Shown: in pieces, positions 13,704 to 21,732 of the stretch
Numbering within the stretch: position 1 is the stretch's first letter
How the letters are laid out: each line of letters starts with the position of its first letter
Assembly: GCA_023410875.1 (NCBI GenBank)
Contig: JAEYPH010000098.1
Location: forward strand, 1 to 36,154
Reading direction: 5' to 3'
DNA: 36,154 nt
Source of the DNA: Bacillota bacterium
GTDB taxonomy: Bacteria; Bacillota; Clostridia; Christensenellales; UMGS416
Program-made: the position numbers and the translations under genes
Notes under the pieces: model-generated
What the model saw: only the letters and a program-made list of their open reading frames with translations
What the model was told of the DNA's origin: nothing
Databases searched by the model: none

Positions 13704-14641
13704 GGGCTCTGGCGCTCCGCGAAGCAGTGGATCAGCCGCTCGGTGCCGATGGCGCTGATCATGAGCCGCTCCCGGCGGTCGCCCAGCAGCTGCTGCGTCC
13801 AGTCAGTGGGGCCGCCGTCGGCCAGGAAGATCCTCTCCCCGGCACTGTCGCGGGCATAGATGTGGAAGCCCACGCCCCGATAGTAGGTCTGATCGAAACG
13901 CTGCAGATGGGTGATCTCCATGCCTAGGTTTTTCGCCTGTTGACCCATTAGGTGGGCCGAAGGCCCCGCCGCGGCGTCATACTGCACGATCTCCAGCTCC
14001 AGCGCGCCGAAGCGGTACCCCTGCTGTGCCAACGCCGATGCCAGCGCCGCATAGAACCCGGCGTGCTCCATAAAGGCCGCCTGCTCGAAGGCCGCGCCCC
14101 GCCCCGCGGAGCACAGCGCGAAGATCTGAAAGTGGGGAAAGGAGTTGGGATCGTTGGTGGGCTGGGCGCGCACCAGCCGCTGGCTGGCGCACAGGCGCAC
14201 GGGCTCGCCGGGCTTCCCTTGTTGCAGCAGCGCGCGCCGGCGCAGAGCGCATTCCAGAGCCATCAGGTTGGTCGGGTCGCTGGCCACATCGGTGTTGCGC
14301 ACGGTGGATACGACGTTGTTCTGATCCACCGGCCCCAGCACCGAGGCACAGCCCAGTGGAGAAAGCGGCGAGGGCTCTATGGCCTCAAAACGCCCGTGCA
14401 GAAGCTCGTAGGCCGCCAGCTCCACCCGTCGCAGCGCCAGCGGCGAAACGCCGGCGGGCCGCACGAAACGATGCTCACGGTATTGGCGCAGCACGTCGGC
14501 GGGCGTGAGCGCCCCAACGCGCCGGCGGTAAACCTCCAGCAGCAGGCTTTGCAGGTCCGTGGGCTGCAAGTCCCGGGTCAGCGCATCCAGCGCGCCAGCT
14601 TCCAGCTGGCGACCGATGCGTTCCAATAATCCTTGCTTCAC
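13700..14641 (-). CDS. unrecognised protein with class II synthetase-like motif
   Basis: 313 residues; I cannot name the family. The start is GTG at 14641, overlapping the YdcF stop by 4 nt (GTGA), with GAGGAGG about 8 nt upstream. The centre reads SQRLVRAQPTND, then PHFQIFALCSAGRG, which has the shape of motif 2 of class II aminoacyl-tRNA synthetases (Arg, variable loop, Phe near an acidic or polar strand). Another conserved-looking block is VDQNNVVSTVRNTDVASDPT. The usual anticodon-binding domain and clear motif 3 are not seen, so it may be a synthetase-like paralogue comparable in principle to HisZ or PoxA. It sits directly before truA, overlapping it by 4 nt. Function unknown. Confidence 0.75.
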   Translation of the reverse strand: MKQGLLERIGRQLEAGALDALTRDLQPTDLQSLLLEVYRRRVGALTPADVLRQYREHRFVRPAGVSPLALRRVELAAYELLHGRFEAIEPSPLSPLGCASVLGPVDQNNVVSTVRNTDVASDPTNLMALECALRRRALLQQGKPGEPVRLCASQRLVRAQPTNDPNSFPHFQIFALCSAGRGAAFEQAAFMEHAGFYAALASALAQQGYRFGALELEIVQYDAAAGPSAHLMGQQAKNLGMEITHLQRFDQTYYRGVGFHIYARDSAGERIFLADGGPTDWTQQLLGDRRERLMISAIGTERLIHCFAERQSP

Positions 14642-15255
14642 CGTAGGTCCTCCTCTCCCTGTGTGCTCCACAGCGCCGCCGCCACGCGGAAATACGCGCC
14701 GCACTTGCCCACCTCGTCCAACACGCGCTCGCGGCCCTCGGCGCTCAGGTGCCAGTTGTCCCGGCCAGTGTTCTGGGTCTCCGTGGGCACGACGAAGAAC
14801 GCAGTCTCGGGGAAGAACCAGCCGTAGGTCATCAGCGCCCGGCGGGCGTGGTAGGCCTTGCAGCACAGGATGGCCGTGCGGATGTTGAGCCCCAGCGCAT
14901 CGGTGACCTCCCGGGAAAACCGCGCGTTGTCCACCGTGTGGGTGGAGCGGTCCTCCCGCAGGATGGCCTCCGCTGGCACGCCGTGGCGCAGCAGCACGTC
15001 GCGCTCATAGGCCCATTCGCTGTCATAGGGGCCGGGGTATTCCTCTCGGCCCTCATGGGGGCCGTCAAAGCAATCCTTCTTGTAGCTGTGTTTGCCACTG
15101 GGCAGCACCAGCGGCGCATAGCCTTCCCGGTACAGCCGCGCAGCGCACTCGCACAGCTGCGGGCGGCCGCTGCCGGGTATCAGTATGATGTCCGCCGGCC
15201 GCGGCTGGTCCTGGATGAAGATGAAATCGGTGATGTCCTGCAGGATGCGGTTCAC
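14638..15255 (-). CDS. YdcF-like (DUF218) protein
   Basis: 205 residues from a GTG that overlaps the previous stop by 4 nt (GTGA), with GGAGGAG just upstream. The DUF218/YdcF pattern is visible: ADIILIPGSGRP near the N-terminus (about 23-34), a THTVDNARFS segment and AILCCKAYHARRALM near the middle of the Rossmann-like fold. E. coli YdcF binds S-adenosylmethionine, while relatives act in envelope polysaccharide metabolism; the true role is unsettled. No membrane anchor is present, unlike SanA-type members, so it is probably cytoplasmic. Confidence 0.8.
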   Translation of the reverse strand: MNRILQDITDFIFIQDQPRPADIILIPGSGRPQLCECAARLYREGYAPLVLPSGKHSYKKDCFDGPHEGREEYPGPYDSEWAYERDVLLRHGVPAEAILREDRSTHTVDNARFSREVTDALGLNIRTAILCCKAYHARRALMTYGWFFPETAFFVVPTETQNTGRDNWHLSAEGRERVLDEVGKCGAYFRVAAALWSTQGEEDLR

Positions 15256-15758
15256 AGACTCCTCCGGTAGCGGACCTCCACAAGGTCCCGGCCGATGTGC
15301 AGCGTCTTGGCCGCGCCGTCCGGCGTGAAGCCCTGCTTCTCGTAGAACCGGCGCGCCCGGCTGTTCTGCTCGAGCACCCACAGCACGACCTGGCCAAAGC
15401 CCATCTCCCGCAGCGCCTGCAGCGCGTGGGCCATGGCAGCGGAGCCCAAACCCTGCCGCCAGTTTTCCGGCAGAAAGTAGATCGCGCCGATCTCGCCGCA
15501 GTCCCGGGCATCGTCGTCCCGGCAAGGATGAGCGATGATCATGCCCGCCTCCACACCGTCGGCCAGCACCAGCCAGTACTTCGCCTGCGGGTACGCCTGA
15601 TAGCCCTGACGAAACCGCTGGGCGCGGGCGTCGGGCGTGATATTGTCCAGCACGTCGTCGGGCACAATGCCCCGATAGGCGGTCTGCCAGCTCAGCGCGC
15701 CGATGCGCCCCATGGCGTCGGCGTCGTCCAGCGTGGCACGGCGGAAGGATACCTCCAT
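15252..15758 (-). CDS. GNAT-family N-acetyltransferase
   Basis: 168 residues with one GNAT domain. Motif A is GAIYFLPENWRQGLGSAAM (about 91-109), where QGLGSA holds the acetyl-CoA pyrophosphate; the C-terminal SRARRFYEKQGF is motif B. Related to broad-range single-domain acetyltransferases of the RimI type; the substrate cannot be inferred. The start has AGGAGA about 7 nt upstream and lies 9 nt after the ecfT stop; its own stop overlaps the next start. Confidence 0.9.
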   Translation of the reverse strand: MEVSFRRATLDDADAMGRIGALSWQTAYRGIVPDDVLDNITPDARAQRFRQGYQAYPQAKYWLVLADGVEAGMIIAHPCRDDDARDCGEIGAIYFLPENWRQGLGSAAMAHALQALREMGFGQVVLWVLEQNSRARRFYEKQGFTPDGAAKTLHIGRDLVEVRYRRSL

Positions 15759-15767
15759 ATCTGTCTC

Positions 15768-16586
15768 CTAAAAAAACAGCCCCCGGGCAAACACCATGTC
15801 CACGACCACAGCGCCCACCAGCGCCAGCGTGACCAGCCCTGCCCACAGATCCGTCAGCGTATAGCGCAGCACCTTCATGCGGGTGCGGCCGTGGCCGCCC
15901 TTGTAGCAGCGAGCCTCCATGGCCATGGCCAGCTCGTCGGCCCGGCGGAAGGCGGACACGAACAGCGGCACCAGCAGCGGCACCATGTTGCGGGCCCGGC
16001 GCAGGATGTTGCCGGTCTCAAAATCCGCACCGCGGCTGGCCTGGGCCTTCATGATCTTGTCGGTCTCCTCCAGCAGCGTGGGGATGAAGCGCAGCGCGAT
16101 TGTCATCATCATCGCCAGCTCATGCACGGGCAGCTTCGCTGCTTTTAATGGCCCTAACAAGCTTTCAATACCGTCGGTGAGCGCCAGCGGCGAGGTTGTC
16201 AGCAGCATTACCTGCGTGCCGAGGATCAGAAAAATCAGCCGCAGCGCCATGAAGAGCGCCAGTTGCACGCCGGTGTCGGAGATCGTCAGGAACCGCCACT
16301 GCCAGTAGACATGAGTGCCCTTGGTCAGCAGCAGGTTGATGGTCATCGTGAACAGTATGATGAACATCAGGGGCTTGAGGCCTTTGAGCAGATAGCGGAT
16401 GCGGATGCCGCTCAAAGCCGCCGCCGCCGCCACAAAGAGGAACACCGCCAGATAGCCGGCCAGGCTCTTGATCAGGAAGATCAGCACGATGTACACGCCG
16501 GAGATCAGGATCTTGGCCCGGGGGTCCATGCGGTGCAACGGCGAATTACCGGGGAAATACTGCCCCAGCGTGATGTTACCGAACAT
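15768..16586 (-). CDS. ecfT: ECF transporter transmembrane component EcfT
   Basis: 272 residues with five or six membrane segments. EcfT couples the two ATPases to exchangeable substrate-binding S proteins for vitamins and metal ions. The two Ala-Arg-Gly-type coupling motifs are seen: AQASRG (about 182-187) and AMEARCYKGG (about 222-231), in the long cytoplasmic helices that contact the ATPases. Its start overlaps ecfA2 by 11 nt. No S component gene is nearby, typical of a shared group II module. Confidence 0.93.
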   Translation of the reverse strand: MFGNITLGQYFPGNSPLHRMDPRAKILISGVYIVLIFLIKSLAGYLAVFLFVAAAAALSGIRIRYLLKGLKPLMFIILFTMTINLLLTKGTHVYWQWRFLTISDTGVQLALFMALRLIFLILGTQVMLLTTSPLALTDGIESLLGPLKAAKLPVHELAMMMTIALRFIPTLLEETDKIMKAQASRGADFETGNILRRARNMVPLLVPLFVSAFRRADELAMAMEARCYKGGHGRTRMKVLRYTLTDLWAGLVTLALVGAVVVDMVFARGLFF

Positions 16587-17445
16587 CGGCGTCGCCCCCC
16601 TTCGCCAGCCGCGTAAGCACGAAGTCCCGCAGCTCCTCCAGCGTCACGATGCCGCCGGGCACATCCATGCCCCGGCCCCTCAGCGCCTCTCCCAGCGCCG
16701 CCACGGCGGGCACATCCAGGCCCATGTCCCGAAGCTCGGCGCTGCGCTCGAACACCTGGCGCGGCGTGCCGTCGATGGCCACCTGGCCGCGGTTCATCAC
16801 CAGCACGCGACCGGCCACCCGGGCCACCTCGTCCATGCTGTGGCTGACCATGATCACCGTGCAGCCGCGCTCCCGGTGGATTCTTTTTACCAGCGACAGT
16901 ACTTCTTCTCGTCCGAGCGGGTCCAGACCCGCCGTGGGCTCATCCAGTATCAGCACCTTGGGCTGCATGGCCAGCACGCCGGCGATGGCCACGCGGCGGC
17001 GCTGCCCGCCGGAGAGCTCGAAGGGCGAACGGCCCAGGATGTCCTCTCCCGGCAGGCCCACCTGGGTCAGCGCCTCGCGGACCCGCAGGCCGACTTCGGC
17101 GTCGCTCAAGCCCAGGTTGCGCGGCCCGAAGGCCACATCCCGCGCCACGGTCTCCTCAAAGAGCTGATGCTCGGGGTATTGGAACACCAGCCCCACCAGC
17201 CGCCGCAGCTTTTGCAGCTCGGCCTTGTTGCGGGTGTCGATGCCGTCCACGGTCACCGTGCCGCCGGTGGGCTTCAGCAGCCCGTTGATGTGCTGTATCA
17301 AAGTGCTCTTGCCGGAACCCGTGTGGCCGATCAGGCCCACGAAGCTGCCGTCGTCTACCGTCAGGCTGATGCCCTCTATGGCGGTCGTCGTAAAGGGGCT
17401 GCCCGGCAGAAAGACGTGGGTCACGCCATCGAAAACAATCGCCAT
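16576..17445 (-). CDS. ecfA2: ECF transporter ATPase EcfA2
   Basis: 289 residues. Walker A is GHTGSGKST (40-48), Q-loop FQYPEHQLF, signature LSGGQRRRVAIAG, Walker B VLILDEPTAGLDP and H-loop SHSMDE. The FQYPEHQLFEETV segment and position next to ecfT mark it as EcfA2 (also EcfA'). It pairs with EcfA1 to power uptake of micronutrients. It overlaps ecfA1 by 25 nt, an unusually long overlap, with GGCGGAGG inside the ecfA1 end serving as its ribosome-binding site. Confidence 0.93.
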   Translation of the reverse strand: MAIVFDGVTHVFLPGSPFTTTAIEGISLTVDDGSFVGLIGHTGSGKSTLIQHINGLLKPTGGTVTVDGIDTRNKAELQKLRRLVGLVFQYPEHQLFEETVARDVAFGPRNLGLSDAEVGLRVREALTQVGLPGEDILGRSPFELSGGQRRRVAIAGVLAMQPKVLILDEPTAGLDPLGREEVLSLVKRIHRERGCTVIMVSHSMDEVARVAGRVLVMNRGQVAIDGTPRQVFERSAELRDMGLDVPAVAALGEALRGRGMDVPGGIVTLEELRDFVLTRLAKGGDADVR

Positions 17446-18287
17446 AACGCCTCCGCCATCTCTTCCACCGTCAGAATGCCCTCTTCCATGGCCACGCCGG
17501 CCTCGGCCAGCATGCCCCGCAGCTCCGCCATGGGCGGCACGTCCAGGCCCATGGCCTTAAGCTGCACCCGATGGGCGAACACCTCTCGCGGGGCGCCCTG
17601 CAGCGCGATGCGCCCGTTGTCCATCACGACGACGCGGTCGGCCAAGGCCGCTTCCTCCATGAAGTGGGTGATCAGAATCACCGTGATACCCTCGGAGCGC
17701 AGCACCTGTATCGTGCGCAGCACCTGCCGGCGGCCCTTGGGGTCCAGCATGGCCGTGGGCTCGTCCATCACAACGATCTCCGGGTGCAGCGCCAGCACGC
17801 CGGCGATGGCCACCCGCTGCTTCTGGCCGCCGCTCAACATGTGCGGCGCCTTGAGCGCGTAGGGCGTCATGTGCACGGTCTCCAGCGCGTCGTCCACGCG
17901 GCGGCGGATGTCCTCCCTGGGCACGCCAAGGTTCTCCGGGCCAAAGGCCACGTCGTCTTCCACAACGTTGGCCACCAGTTGGTTGTCCGGGTTCTGGAAC
18001 ACCATGCCGCAGGTGCGGCGGATTTCCCACAGGTTGGCCTCGTCGGCGGTGCCCATGCCCTTCACCTGCACATCGCCGGTGGAGGGCAGCAGCAGGGCGT
18101 TAAAGTGCCGGGCCAGCGTGCTCTTGCCGGACCCGTTGTGGCCCAGCACGGCCACGAACTCGCCGCGCTGCGCGGCGAAATCCACGCCGTCCAGCGCCGG
18201 CGGCGGGGGGGCCTCGTTCTCACCCGGCGGGTAGGCAAAGCGCACCGCCCGGGCCTGTATCATAGTTTCCTGTATTTGTTCGGTCAT
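17421..18287 (-). CDS. ecfA1: ECF transporter ATPase EcfA1
   Basis: 288 residues. Walker A is GHNGSGKST (49-57), Q-loop VFQNPDNQLVANVVEDD, signature MLSGGQKQRVAIAG, Walker B IVVMDEPTAMLDP and H-loop THFMEE. The FQNPDNQ segment is typical for EcfA1. A Pro-rich insertion (PPGENEAPPPP, about 20-30) precedes the Walker A region. First gene of the long operon that runs down to the ABC exporter. In Firmicutes it normally directly follows rplQ; here an SGNH hydrolase and a methyltransferase gene lie between. Confidence 0.93.
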   Translation of the reverse strand: MTEQIQETMIQARAVRFAYPPGENEAPPPPALDGVDFAAQRGEFVAVLGHNGSGKSTLARHFNALLLPSTGDVQVKGMGTADEANLWEIRRTCGMVFQNPDNQLVANVVEDDVAFGPENLGVPREDIRRRVDDALETVHMTPYALKAPHMLSGGQKQRVAIAGVLALHPEIVVMDEPTAMLDPKGRRQVLRTIQVLRSEGITVILITHFMEEAALADRVVVMDNGRIALQGAPREVFAHRVQLKAMGLDVPPMAELRGMLAEAGVAMEEGILTVEEMAEALWRLFSMA

Positions 18288-18308
18288 CGGTACTCCATCG
18301 GGGTTGTT

Positions 18309-18331
18309 ATCTGATCTATTTTACATCAGAT
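18309..18331 (-). promoter_or_regulatory. promoter with palindromic operator upstream of ecfA1
   Basis: Minus strand TAAAAT (18323-18318) lies between the arms of a perfect inverted repeat ATCTGAT-N9-ATCAGAT (18309-18315, 18325-18331). A protein bound there would cover the -10 box. No good -35 is seen, and the -10 call rests on position and sequence alone. Confidence 0.4.
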
Positions 18332-18449
18332 GGGGAAAATGGGAAAGGGTGAGCGGAGGCTACGGACAACAAAAAGCCTTAAAGCATTCTATAGTGCATC
18401 TAACCCATTGGTCACGTAGTGCGTGACTATTTGGGAACGCAACATATTC

Positions 18450-19190
18450 CTATAGTTTTCTTGCCTTGATTACAAAGGTCAGAGGAAACATCTTCGCTTT
18501 CTTCGCAAAATTGCTGTTACCATCCCACGTTTGCAAAATATCTTCATCGGATTGCTCAACCATTTGCTCAATGACAAACCCTGCTTTTGCCAACGCATTC
18601 ACGTAGGTCGATAGTTTGCGGTCCGATAATGTCAACACGCCTTCGTCAAGAGGCACGGAATACCAGGATTCGTCAAAATAACACTTCTTAAAAGCAAGCG
18701 CATTGTTTTCCGCAGCGACACATTTGTGTATCGGATGAGACCAGCTAAAAATAAAAACGCCGTCTTTTTTCAGATAGGAAGCGATCCGACAGAAAGTACC
18801 CTCCAGGTCGGTGGTCCAGCCTATGGCATAAATCGAATAAACAAAATCAAAATAATCCTGCGGTATCCCACATTCCTCTTCCATGGGGGAACAGATCAAT
18901 TTAGCTGAAAGACTGCACGCCGCCAATAGCTGCGCTGCTTTTTCTAGTTGCTTTTCCGATATATCCATACCCCATAGCTCAGATGCTCCGCGGTTGCCCT
19001 GATACCGCAAGGACTGACCGTTTCCACAGCCGATCTCCAGCATCTTCTTCCCTGAGACGTCATCAAAAAGCCGGCATCTTTCTTCTGAGACGAATGCTCC
19101 ATAAAAAGGAAGCACAATCGCTCCCAAAAAGTCATTCCCCTTTGTATCCCAATAGAAGCTGTTTGCTTGATAAACAACATTCTTGTCCAT
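18450..19190 (-). CDS. class I SAM-dependent methyltransferase
   Basis: 246 residues from an ATG with GGAGGG 7-8 nt upstream. Motif I MLEIGCGNGQS (50-60) binds S-adenosylmethionine; the acidic residue after the next strand lies in LWGMDISEKQ and motif post-II in YFDFVYSIYAIGW. The fold matches Methyltransf_11/25 small-molecule enzymes of the UbiE type; substrate unknown. Base composition is clearly more A/T-rich than in neighbouring genes, which suggests acquisition. Downstream, 18411-18427 holds a short hairpin GTCACG/CGTGAC without a T-run. Confidence 0.88.
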   Translation of the reverse strand: MDKNVVYQANSFYWDTKGNDFLGAIVLPFYGAFVSEERCRLFDDVSGKKMLEIGCGNGQSLRYQGNRGASELWGMDISEKQLEKAAQLLAACSLSAKLICSPMEEECGIPQDYFDFVYSIYAIGWTTDLEGTFCRIASYLKKDGVFIFSWSHPIHKCVAAENNALAFKKCYFDESWYSVPLDEGVLTLSDRKLSTYVNALAKAGFVIEQMVEQSDEDILQTWDGNSNFAKKAKMFPLTFVIKARKL

Positions 19191-19227
19191 AGAGGCACCC
19201 TCCGGCAATTCCTGCTTCAAGCATATC

Positions 19228-19260
19228 AAAGAGAACCGTTGCGGCGCAACGGTTCTCTTT
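19228..19260. terminator. strong hairpin terminator after the SGNH hydrolase gene
   Basis: Perfect 15-bp inverted repeat AAAGAGAACCGTTGC (19228-19242) / GCAACGGTTCTCTTT (19246-19260) with a 3-nt loop. T-runs on both sides allow it to act in both directions; TTTTT follows on the plus strand, TTT on the minus. It lies between the SGNH stop (19284) and the methyltransferase start. Confidence 0.8.
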
Positions 19261-19283
19261 TTAGGTCAGCAAATTGTTCGTCT

Positions 19284-19976
19284 CTATACAGGTATCAGCT
19301 CCCTGGCGTACTCCTCAAACACGTTCTCCATCAGCGCGTGCCCCTTCTCGTTGGGGTGGATGCCGTCGGCGCACATAAGATCAGAATAGTTGCGCTGCGA
19401 GAGGAAGGCGTCCCGCACATCCACCAGCGGACATGCGAACTGCCGGGCCAAGGTGCTCACGGCGTTGCTGTAGCGCTCGTGCCAGCGGTAGATGTGCTGC
19501 ACATCACCCAGCCAGCGCAGGATGTTGCGGGCGTCGGCGCCGTTTCGGGTGATCCAGCGGAAATAGCGCTCGGCGTCCAGCGGTGGCAGCGTGACGAGCA
19601 CCGGCGTGATGCCGCGATCCTTAATGCTCTGTATCATGCCGGAATAGCACGCGATGAAATCCTGCAAAGGCGTGTTGGGCTGGTGCTCGGCCTCGGGCTG
19701 CCGGGCCACCTCGTCCCAATTGAAGTCGCAATCATTGCCGCCATATTCCAGCACTGCCGCCTCGAAGGCCGCGCCGCTCTCCAGCGTGCGCGAGAGGGAC
19801 TTGGAGCCCTTGGGCGCCGTGGAACCGAAGCGGGAGTTGTTGGCCACGGCGATGCCCAGGCGACGGGAGAAGGTCACGGCTGCGTTGTCCGGCAGGATGG
19901 AGTAGCGCCCGTTGGCCTCGTTCAGCACCACGCCCTGCAACAGCGAATCGCCCCATATGGCGATGGATGGTTTCAT
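19284..19976 (-). CDS. SGNH/GDSL-family hydrolase
   Basis: 230 residues. The SGNH blocks are in order: block I IWGDSLL (catalytic Ser11), block III YGGND (79-82, Gly and Asn of the oxyanion hole) and block V ADGIHPN with the catalytic Asp204 and His207. Such enzymes are esterases or lipases acting on acyl, acetyl-sugar or similar substrates. No signal peptide is visible, so it is probably cytoplasmic. ATG at 19976 is preferred to an upstream GTG at 19985; the ribosome-binding site is weak (GGTGA). It has its own promoter and terminator and stands between the ribosomal operon and the ecf operon. Confidence 0.87.
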   Translation of the reverse strand: MKPSIAIWGDSLLQGVVLNEANGRYSILPDNAAVTFSRRLGIAVANNSRFGSTAPKGSKSLSRTLESGAAFEAAVLEYGGNDCDFNWDEVARQPEAEHQPNTPLQDFIACYSGMIQSIKDRGITPVLVTLPPLDAERYFRWITRNGADARNILRWLGDVQHIYRWHERYSNAVSTLARQFACPLVDVRDAFLSQRNYSDLMCADGIHPNEKGHALMENVFEEYARELIPV

Positions 19977-20005
19977 GTATATCACCAGCCTTTGATCTTA
20001 GCAAA

Positions 20006-20034
20006 AGTATAACACCACATATCGTAGTTTTCAA
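20006..20034 (-). promoter_or_regulatory. promoter of the SGNH hydrolase gene
   Basis: Minus strand TTGAAA (20034-20029), exactly 17 nt, TATACT (20011-20006), about 30 nt before the gene start. A strong housekeeping-type promoter. Confidence 0.7.
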
Positions 20035-20110
20035 TACCATATTGTGAAGTTCTTGTTAACTCTCCATATCAAAAGTTTGCGCAATACAGGGTCGAGGCAT
20101 ACCAACGGGA

Positions 20111-20149
20111 AAACAAACGACCCGCTACCGAAAACGGCAACGGGCGTTT
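20111..20149 (-). terminator. terminator of the ribosomal protein operon
   Basis: On the minus strand AAACG-CCCG-CCG pairs with CGG-CGGG-CGTTT around small internal loops (20149-20115), followed by a T-rich run GTTTGTTTT. It lies about 40 nt after rplQ. Confidence 0.65.
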
Positions 20150-20189
20150 CAAACTTATTTGGATAGTGGCGCAGCGCGCCAAAGGCGAA

Positions 20190-20702
20190 TTACACCAGCT
20201 CGAGAATCACGAGCTCCGCCGCGTCTCCCACGCGGGGGCCCAGCTTCAGGATGCGGGTGTAGCCACCCTGGGTGCCCTTCTCTTCGCCGCGCTTCTTGTA
20301 CTTGGGCGCGATCTCGCGGAACAGCTTCTCCACGACCGGATTGCTGACGCCGGCGGTTCGCTCCTTGTAGGCGCTCTTGGTCTCTTTGTCCTTCTTGGGC
20401 TCGGCATAGTTGTACAGCGTCTGCATGATCAGCCTGCGGGCGTGCAGCTTGCTGGCCGAGTCGTTGGTTAAGGTGACTTCCTTGGTCTGATGCTTCTCGT
20501 TGAAGACGCTCTTCTCCACCGTCTCGGTCTTGTCAAACTCATGAATGGCCAGCGTGATCAGCTTTTCAGCCATCTTACGGACTTCCTTGGCGCGGGCCTC
20601 GGTCGTCGTTATCTTGCCGTGCCAGATCAAATCCGTGGTCAGCGAGCGGAGCATCGCGACGCGCTGATCGGTGGGCCGGCCCAGCTTGCGGTGATTAGCC
20701 AT
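20190..20702 (-). CDS. rplQ: ribosomal protein L17, with internal insertion
   Basis: 170 residues against about 115-130 in most bacteria. The N-terminal half (MANHRKLGRPTDQRVAMLR) and the C-terminal GGYTRILKLGPRVGDAAEL match L17 directly. Between them (about residues 58-115) is an insertion of roughly 45 residues, rich in Lys, Glu and Thr and likely helical, with KKDKETKSAYKERTAG. L17 sits at the subunit exit side of 23S rRNA; the insert would lie on the ribosome surface. Such longer L17 forms occur in some Clostridia. Last gene of the alpha operon, 15 nt after rpoA. Confidence 0.95.
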   Translation of the reverse strand: MANHRKLGRPTDQRVAMLRSLTTDLIWHGKITTTEARAKEVRKMAEKLITLAIHEFDKTETVEKSVFNEKHQTKEVTLTNDSASKLHARRLIMQTLYNYAEPKKDKETKSAYKERTAGVSNPVVEKLFREIAPKYKKRGEEKGTQGGYTRILKLGPRVGDAAELVILELV

Positions 20703-20717
20703 GAATCGTTCCCCCTG

Positions 20718-21665
20718 TTAGTCTTCGTTCTTCTTAAGGTACAGCCCCAGCGCCTGCAGCTTGGCGATAACCTCGTCCAGCGACTTGCGGCCCAGATTGC
20801 GCACCTTCATCATCTCGTCCTCGCTGCGCTGCACCAGCTCATCCACGGTGTTGATGCCGGCGCGCTTGAGGCAGTTGTAGGAGCGAACGGTCAGGTCCAG
20901 CTCCTCAATGGTCATCTCCAGGACCTTCTCCTTGCGGCTGTCGTCCTTTTCGACCATGATCTCGACGGAGCTGATGTCGCCGGTGAGCTCCACGAACAGC
21001 GCCAGATGCTCGGTCATGATGCGGGCGGCCAAGCTGGTCGCCTCGTCGGGGCGGATCGTGCCGTCGGTCCACACTTCCATCGTCAGCTTGTCAAACTCGG
21101 TGTTCTGGCCCACGCGGGTGTTCTCCACCGTATAGTTGACCTTGCGCACCGGCGTAAAAATGGAATCCACCGGAATGACGCCGATGGGCTGGCCGTGGTT
21201 CTTGTTGCGGTCGGAGCTGACGTAGCCGCGGCCCTTCTCCAGCACGATCTCCATGTACAGCCGGCCATCCTCGTTGAGCGTGGCGATGTACATGTCGGGG
21301 TTGAGCACCTCGATCTCGCTGTCGGCTTCGATGTCGCCGGCGGTCACGCGGCGGGGGCCGCTTACGTTGATCACGGCGACCTTGGGCTGATCGGTGTGCA
21401 GCTTGACGGCCAGGCCCTTGAGATTGAGGATGACTTCGGTGATGTCTTCCATCATCCCCGGTATCGTGGAAAACTCATGGAGCACGCCATCCACCTTGAT
21501 GGAGGTGGCGGCGGCGCCGGGCAGGCTGCTCAGCAGTATGCGCCGCAGCGAATTGCCCAGCGTCTGGCCGAAGCCGCGCTCCAGCGGCTCTATGACGAAC
21601 TTGCCATAGCGGTTGTCACGGCTGATCTCCACGCATTCGATCCTGGGCTTTTCAATTTCTAACAT
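20718..21665 (-). CDS. rpoA: RNA polymerase alpha subunit
   Basis: 315 residues, normal length. The N-terminal domain (1-230) assembles the enzyme, with the dimerisation segment FGQTLGNSLRRILLSSLPG at about 33-51. A linker is followed by the C-terminal domain (about 245-310), which binds UP elements and activators; VRSYNCLKRAGINTVDEL and RNLGRKSLDEV are its helix-hairpin-helix parts. Between rpsD and rplQ as in most bacteria. GGAGGG precedes the ATG. Confidence 0.98.
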   Translation of the reverse strand: MLEIEKPRIECVEISRDNRYGKFVIEPLERGFGQTLGNSLRRILLSSLPGAAATSIKVDGVLHEFSTIPGMMEDITEVILNLKGLAVKLHTDQPKVAVINVSGPRRVTAGDIEADSEIEVLNPDMYIATLNEDGRLYMEIVLEKGRGYVSSDRNKNHGQPIGVIPVDSIFTPVRKVNYTVENTRVGQNTEFDKLTMEVWTDGTIRPDEATSLAARIMTEHLALFVELTGDISSVEIMVEKDDSRKEKVLEMTIEELDLTVRSYNCLKRAGINTVDELVQRSEDEMMKVRNLGRKSLDEVIAKLQALGLYLKKNED

Positions 21666-21732
21666 CTAGTCCATACCCTCCTTATTGGGTTTCGTCCGTT
21701 GGGACCCCTCTTGCCCTGCGCAATCGATGCGA

